NCBI GenBank assembly: GCA_937862815.1
Contig: CALMED010000044.1
Location: 23,923-87,922, forward strand
Direction of reading: 5' to 3'
Source of the DNA: an uncultured Chitinophagaceae bacterium
GTDB lineage: Bacteria > Bacteroidota > Bacteroidia > Chitinophagales > Chitinophagaceae
DNA: 64,000 nucleotides
The position numbers and the translations under genes were made by a program. This document shows, in pieces, positions 60,452 to 64,000 of this stretch. Numbering within the stretch: the first letter of the stretch is position 1; each line of letters starts with the position of its first letter. Under the pieces are notes generated by a model. The model saw nothing but the letters and a program-made list of their open reading frames with translations. It ran no database searches and was not told the DNA's origin.

Positions 60452-62107
60452 ATGCAAAAAAAACTAATAAGCTGCATAACCTTGATTAGTGTTTTTCTCA
60501 GTGCTTTTTCAGCAAAAACTGAAGGGGTCTCATCCGAGAAAAACTCCTTGTTATCAAAAGGGTCATCACAGGTTACTACATTCTATGTATCCTGGAATGC
60601 AGGTGCTCCCCGACAGTTGAAAGGGTTTGGAGATGTTCGGGCATATCTTGTACTCGAAATGGCAGATGGCAGGAAATTGAAGTCTTTTATTCAGCCAATC
60701 GGAAATCTTCCTGGTAAACTGGCTGTCCCGGATTGGAAATGGGGTGTAGTCCGCTTTTCAGCATTTGACTATAGTCAACTTCGTTATGTTGGTTTAGCCG
60801 GCGAAAACAGTATTCAAATTGATGGTATGCGGAGCTTCCCCTTTTCAATCAAAATATTCGTGGAGCGATTGTCGGGTATAAAGTTGATAGCACGGTTTAT
60901 CAAAGGATTAAATGAATATACACCGGGTTATGGACCTGGCGATGCCGGTAATGGTAACCAGTTTGTTCCCAACAGCCGTATACGTACTGATTATGCTGCT
61001 TTACCACCGGTAGGCTCGGAGCATATCATTAAGCCCCTGAGCAGGGTAAGGGTATCTGTAACTACAGGTGATGGTGCTAGAGCAGAGAGTGAGTTGAAGA
61101 TAATCGGTGAAATTACTGATGGCAATTCGTTCACACTAAGCAGGAAAGGGTTGCCGGACAACTCAAAGCAGGTAATAGAGCAGTTGGTTGGTGTTTCTGT
61201 ACAGCGGAGTTATTTGCACCGGTTGAGAATGCATTTTATTCCTGCACGCTTGCGGGGAGCAGAAGGTTTGTTTGATACCGGCGATGAGATTGAAGTAAAA
61301 GCAGCCGAGCTATTTGCCGGCGATGAAGACACCGGGAGACTGGAACCTTTATTCAGCCGGGATTTGCAGGTAAAATTGGGAAAGGATATCAGGTGGTGGG
61401 AGTCGCAGATTTTTGTCAAAAGAAGGATTTCTTTGCAAACGATGGTAGATGCATTTGTAGTAGTTATCTGGACCGGATCGGACGATCTCCGGATAAGTAC
61501 CAGTAATGAAATGCCTGTAACGCTGAATTATGGATCCAGTTACATCCGACTGACATTTGAAAATGCAAAATCAACTGCATCTAACCCTAAGACAATTGTA
61601 ATGGGATATTATGAAAACGCCCCGCCTGTTATGAATTGGGGCAATATACCCCGGGGCGAGGAGGCGCGCCAGAAATGGCTCGATTATATGACAAGGGCCT
61701 TTTCATTGCACACCTATCGTCCCGGAGGATCGTCGCCAAGGGCTTTTTCTTCCTTTACCGGGTCAAGGGGGGGGCATACCTTAAACACGAATATGGTACT
61801 TGCGGAGTTTACGTCTACTGTCCTGGATATGGCATTGGGCAGAGGTTCGGGTGCACGGGCAGATGAACAGTATCTGATACCCGGTTTACAGGAAGACCAG
61901 TGGGATTACGATGGTATTGACATTCTTTACAGACCCCAGGGTTCTTTGGAATACAGAACACTTTATTCAGAAAGAACAAGGAGTCGATATACAGCACGGG
62001 GTCTGTATTACGGAGCAAGGCGATATGTTTTTGCTGATCAAAACGAATACTTTATGCCAAGGATGAATCCTTCCACCATACGGACATTGCCTGTTCAAAT
62101 GAATTGA
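60452..62107 (+). CDS. Secreted hypothetical protein, secreted operon gene 7
   Basis: A 551-residue exported protein with signal peptide QKKLISCITLISVFLSAFSA. The middle contains KPLSRVRVSVTTGDGARAE and RGAEGLFDTGDEIEVKAAELF. A C-terminal region (about 395-480) has repeated basic/Gly stretches (GRGSGARADEQY, PGGSSPRAFSS). No catalytic motif recognised. It ends the operon; a 113-base gap and then the converging paaD gene follow. Confidence 0.72.
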   Translation: MQKKLISCITLISVFLSAFSAKTEGVSSEKNSLLSKGSSQVTTFYVSWNAGAPRQLKGFGDVRAYLVLEMADGRKLKSFIQPIGNLPGKLAVPDWKWGVVRFSAFDYSQLRYVGLAGENSIQIDGMRSFPFSIKIFVERLSGIKLIARFIKGLNEYTPGYGPGDAGNGNQFVPNSRIRTDYAALPPVGSEHIIKPLSRVRVSVTTGDGARAESELKIIGEITDGNSFTLSRKGLPDNSKQVIEQLVGVSVQRSYLHRLRMHFIPARLRGAEGLFDTGDEIEVKAAELFAGDEDTGRLEPLFSRDLQVKLGKDIRWWESQIFVKRRISLQTMVDAFVVVIWTGSDDLRISTSNEMPVTLNYGSSYIRLTFENAKSTASNPKTIVMGYYENAPPVMNWGNIPRGEEARQKWLDYMTRAFSLHTYRPGGSSPRAFSSFTGSRGGHTLNTNMVLAEFTSTVLDMALGRGSGARADEQYLIPGLQEDQWDYDGIDILYRPQGSLEYRTLYSERTRSRYTARGLYYGARRYVFADQNEYFMPRMNPSTIRTLPVQMN

Positions 62108-62220
62108 GTGGGTATATTACAGTTCATTGCATCCAAAGGAGGTGCAGAAACACGCATGCAGCAAAACTCCGTTAAGCCATTTCCGTCTGATAAATGAACG
62201 GTGTATCCTTTTCAAGGGAT

Positions 62221-62706
62221 TCAGTGGCACTTGAAATAATCAAACGGCTCTTTACAATCATTACATTGATACAAAGCCTTGCAGGCGGTGCTGCCAAATT
62301 CTGAAAGCAGTTTGGTATGGGTGGAATGACAGTGCGGACATTCCACGCCGTCATTTGCAATCGTGAACCTTTTGTCGGGTGCAGCAATGCCGTAGTCGCA
62401 GAGTTTTTTCTTTCCTTCCTCCGTCATCCAGTCGGTGGTCCAGGCCGGCGCCAGTACCGAAGTGATTTTCAATTGGGTGATGCCCTGCTCCGCTAATGCT
62501 ATTCGGATATTAGCCGCAATCATGTCCATGGCCGGGCAGCCATTGTAGGTGGGGGTAATAAATACTTCCACCTGGCCACCATCGTGCACGGCAACATCCC
62601 GCAGTATACCCAGGTCGTGGATGGTAAGAACAGGTATCTCCGGATCGGTCACCTGCTGCAGCCAGTCCCACACCTGTTCCCTGGTTATGCCGGCTGAATT
62701 TACCAT
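62221..62706 (-). CDS. paaD: Phenylacetyl-CoA epoxidase accessory subunit PaaD
   Basis: A 161-residue small subunit of the phenylacetyl-CoA 1,2-epoxidase complex with an MIP18/DUF59-type N-terminal domain (DPEIPVLTIHDLGILRDV; TPTYNGCPAMDMIAANI). The C-terminal zinc ribbon has CPHC, CKALYQCNDC. It overlaps paaC by seven bases, indicating coupled translation. paaG does not follow it; converging secreted genes do. Confidence 0.93.
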   Translation of the reverse strand: MVNSAGITREQVWDWLQQVTDPEIPVLTIHDLGILRDVAVHDGGQVEVFITPTYNGCPAMDMIAANIRIALAEQGITQLKITSVLAPAWTTDWMTEEGKKKLCDYGIAAPDKRFTIANDGVECPHCHSTHTKLLSEFGSTACKALYQCNDCKEPFDYFKCH

Positions 62707-63437
62707 TGAGCGTTGGGATAGGTGCGTTGGAGATACTGCATTTCGGCCAGGATAAAGCCCAGGTGTTCGGTATGGGTACCGGTTTTCCCGCCGGTTTGCA
62801 TGAATGTTTTTTCAGGCAGGGCTAAGGTGGCTTCTGTAAAAACAGTCTGCACTTTTTCCAGCCAGGTGTCGTACAATGCTTTGAAGCCGATGTTGAGATA
62901 GTCTTCGTATGCCGCCGGCTGAAACAGTTCGCCGGTATAAGGCCACAGGCTTTCCACAGCCTGCAGCATACGGGTGCGGCTTTCATCGGTTCCGTCACCC
63001 AAACGTATCACCCATTCGCTGCTCCAGCGGACGTGGTAGTTGATTTCTTTGAGTGATTTGGCTGTTATCGCTACCAGTTGTTCATCGGGTTGTTGCTGCA
63101 ATTGCTGAAACAGCAGTTGCTGAAACTGGCTGAAAAAGTACTGGCGGAGGATGGTTTGTCCCCAGTCGCCATTGGGTTGTTCGGCTAGAAGCAGATTTTT
63201 ATATTCCCTTTCTGTTCTTAAATAAGCTAATTGATCTTCATCAGTATTGCCCATTAGTTCCGCCGCATATTGATAAAGCAATCGGGCTTGTCCTAGTAAA
63301 TCCAACGAAAGATTCGTTAATGCTATATCCTGTTCCAATACAGGTCCATGCCCGCACCATTCACTGTTTCTGTGCGACAGGATGAGGGTGGTATCGGCGA
63401 GGTGGAGGAGGTGGTTTATTTTATCTTGATCTGGCAT
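62700..63437 (-). CDS. paaC: Phenylacetyl-CoA epoxidase structural subunit PaaC
   Basis: A 245-residue ferritin-like partner of PaaA in the epoxidase. Family markers are LHLADTTLILSHRNSEWCGHGPVLEQDIALTN at the N-terminus, LSLDLLGQARLLYQ, and AITAKSLKEINYHVRWSSEWVIRLGDG. It starts at 63437 after an 86-base spacer with a short repeated GTTGACAA motif, and overlaps paaD. Confidence 0.94.
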   Translation of the reverse strand: MPDQDKINHLLHLADTTLILSHRNSEWCGHGPVLEQDIALTNLSLDLLGQARLLYQYAAELMGNTDEDQLAYLRTEREYKNLLLAEQPNGDWGQTILRQYFFSQFQQLLFQQLQQQPDEQLVAITAKSLKEINYHVRWSSEWVIRLGDGTDESRTRMLQAVESLWPYTGELFQPAAYEDYLNIGFKALYDTWLEKVQTVFTEATLALPEKTFMQTGGKTGTHTEHLGFILAEMQYLQRTYPNAQW

Positions 63438-63523
63438 GATGGAAGGTTAACAAGTTGACAAGTTGACAAGTTGAAAAGAACATACCTGTTAACCTTTTAA
63501 CCGGTCAACTTTTCAACTCTTCG

Positions 63524-63889
63524 TTACATATAATTCACCTCATCGGGCAACTGGTAAAACGTCGGGTGCCGGTACACTTTATCGGCTGCCGGTTCATACA
63601 GTTCTCCCGCTTCTTCCGGATTGGAAGCTGTGATGTGCCTGCTTTCCACCACCCAGATGCTTACGCCTTCCATGCGGCGGGTGTACACATCCCGTGCATT
63701 TTCGATAGCCATCTGTGCATCGGCGGCATGTAAACTGCCCACATGCTTATGGTCGAGGCCCTGCTTGCTGCGGATGAATACTTCCCACAGTGGCCAGCTG
63801 GTTTTGTCGGCTTCGGTTTGATAGTTGCCGCCACCGCCTTTTTCTTCGGGGATATCGCCGTAGTAAAATTTTCTTATTGCAAAGTTCAT
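63524..63889 (-). CDS. paaB: Phenylacetyl-CoA epoxidase subunit PaaB
   Basis: A small 121-residue subunit that bridges PaaAC heterodimers. Family sequence includes SWPLWEVFIRSKQGLDHKHVGSLHAADAQMAI and NARDVYTRRMEGVSIWVV. Start at ATG 63889, one base after the paaA stop (TAATATG); the longer open frame overlaps paaA. Confidence 0.93.
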   Translation of the reverse strand: MNFAIRKFYYGDIPEEKGGGGNYQTEADKTSWPLWEVFIRSKQGLDHKHVGSLHAADAQMAIENARDVYTRRMEGVSIWVVESRHITASNPEEAGELYEPAADKVYRHPTFYQLPDEVNYM

Positions 63890-63890
63890 A

Positions 63891-64000
63891 TTAAGCCGCT
63901 TTTTGTTGTGATTTTGCTTTTTGCTTCGCAGCATGTGCCATCGCTGCTTCCCGCACCCATCTGCCGTTTTCATGTGCTTTGCGTCTTGCTTCTAAGCGTT
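63891..64000 (-). CDS. paaA: Phenylacetyl-CoA epoxidase catalytic subunit PaaA (C-terminal end only)
   Basis: The last 36 codons are in the window. They read HENGRWVREAAMAHAAKQKAKSQQKAA then stop, matching the C-terminal tail of the catalytic subunit (the WVREAA block). The rest lies beyond base 64000. It is the first gene of paaABCD. Confidence 0.85.
   Translation of the reverse strand, partial: RLEARRKAHENGRWVREAAMAHAAKQKAKSQQKAA

Overview
The window reads as a piece of a Bacteroidota chromosome, most likely Chitinophagaceae or a close relative. Supporting signs are the TAnnTTTG-type -7 promoter elements, a protein with a type IX secretion (T9SS) C-terminal sorting domain, an S46 dipeptidyl peptidase, a GH3-family protein, a DUF4369/TlpA-like thioredoxin lipid-envelope protein and the lack of Shine-Dalgarno sequences. 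Most of the window is GC-rich backbone. Two stretches differ: a sharply AT-rich island at about 27.6-33.56 kb and a moderately AT-richer block at about 51.6-62.1 kb.

Layout. 0-1.6 kb: end of rpsB and complete tsf with a strong terminator. 1.7-4.6 kb: paaZ and an enoyl-CoA hydratase-like gene. 4.6-8.3 kb: an inorganic-carbon group (SbtA-type bicarbonate transporter facing a SulP transporter plus beta-carbonic anhydrase). 8.4-12.6 kb (minus): fabG, an SGNH-like protein, a GH3 protein, lptB. 12.7-24.3 kb: metF, a FemAB/GNAT-like protein, a SurA-like PPIase, a TlpA-like protein, rlmD, two rhomboid proteases, an EEP-family hydrolase and cysS. cysS is preceded by a tiny ORF ending in three Cys codons. 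24.3-25.4 kb: a 273-bp-period tandem repeat. 25.4-27.4 kb: a glycosyltransferase and an LpxH-like phosphoesterase.

27.6-33.56 kb: an AT-rich array of four co-oriented defence-like units (P-loop ATPase; BglII/BstYI-type restriction-modification pair; tandem zinc-finger/HNH-like nuclease pair; PIN-domain protein). Each is followed by an imperfect palindrome that runs from AAC to ACGTT. In two units the first bases of the unit are complementary to the start of its own trailing palindrome, which is the signature of integron gene cassettes. No integrase is in the window.

33.6-45.2 kb: a YdeI-like protein, dipeptide epimerase, a repeat-rich spacer, S46 peptidase, a HigBA-type toxin-antitoxin pair with a visible operator, CPBP protease, obg and a T9SS cargo protein. 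45.4-48.8 kb (minus): paaY, a pair of paralogous 4-TM proteins, paaI and paaG. 48.9-51.5 kb: a lipoprotein glycosidase. 51.6-62.1 kb: a TPR histidine kinase, a NarL-type regulator and a seven-gene run of secreted proteins of unknown function. Three of those share a repeated domain, and one of the three carries a C39/papain-like peptidase domain. A GGTT-N2/3-AACC motif upstream of both the kinase gene and the secreted operon suggests one regulon. 62.2-64.0 kb (minus): paaD, paaC, paaB and the end of paaA.

The phenylacetate pathway is thus scattered over the window: ring epoxidation (paaABCD), isomerisation (paaG), ring opening (paaZ), and thioesterases/accessory proteins (paaI, paaY). The two-component/secreted block and the glycosidase separate paaABCD from paaG.
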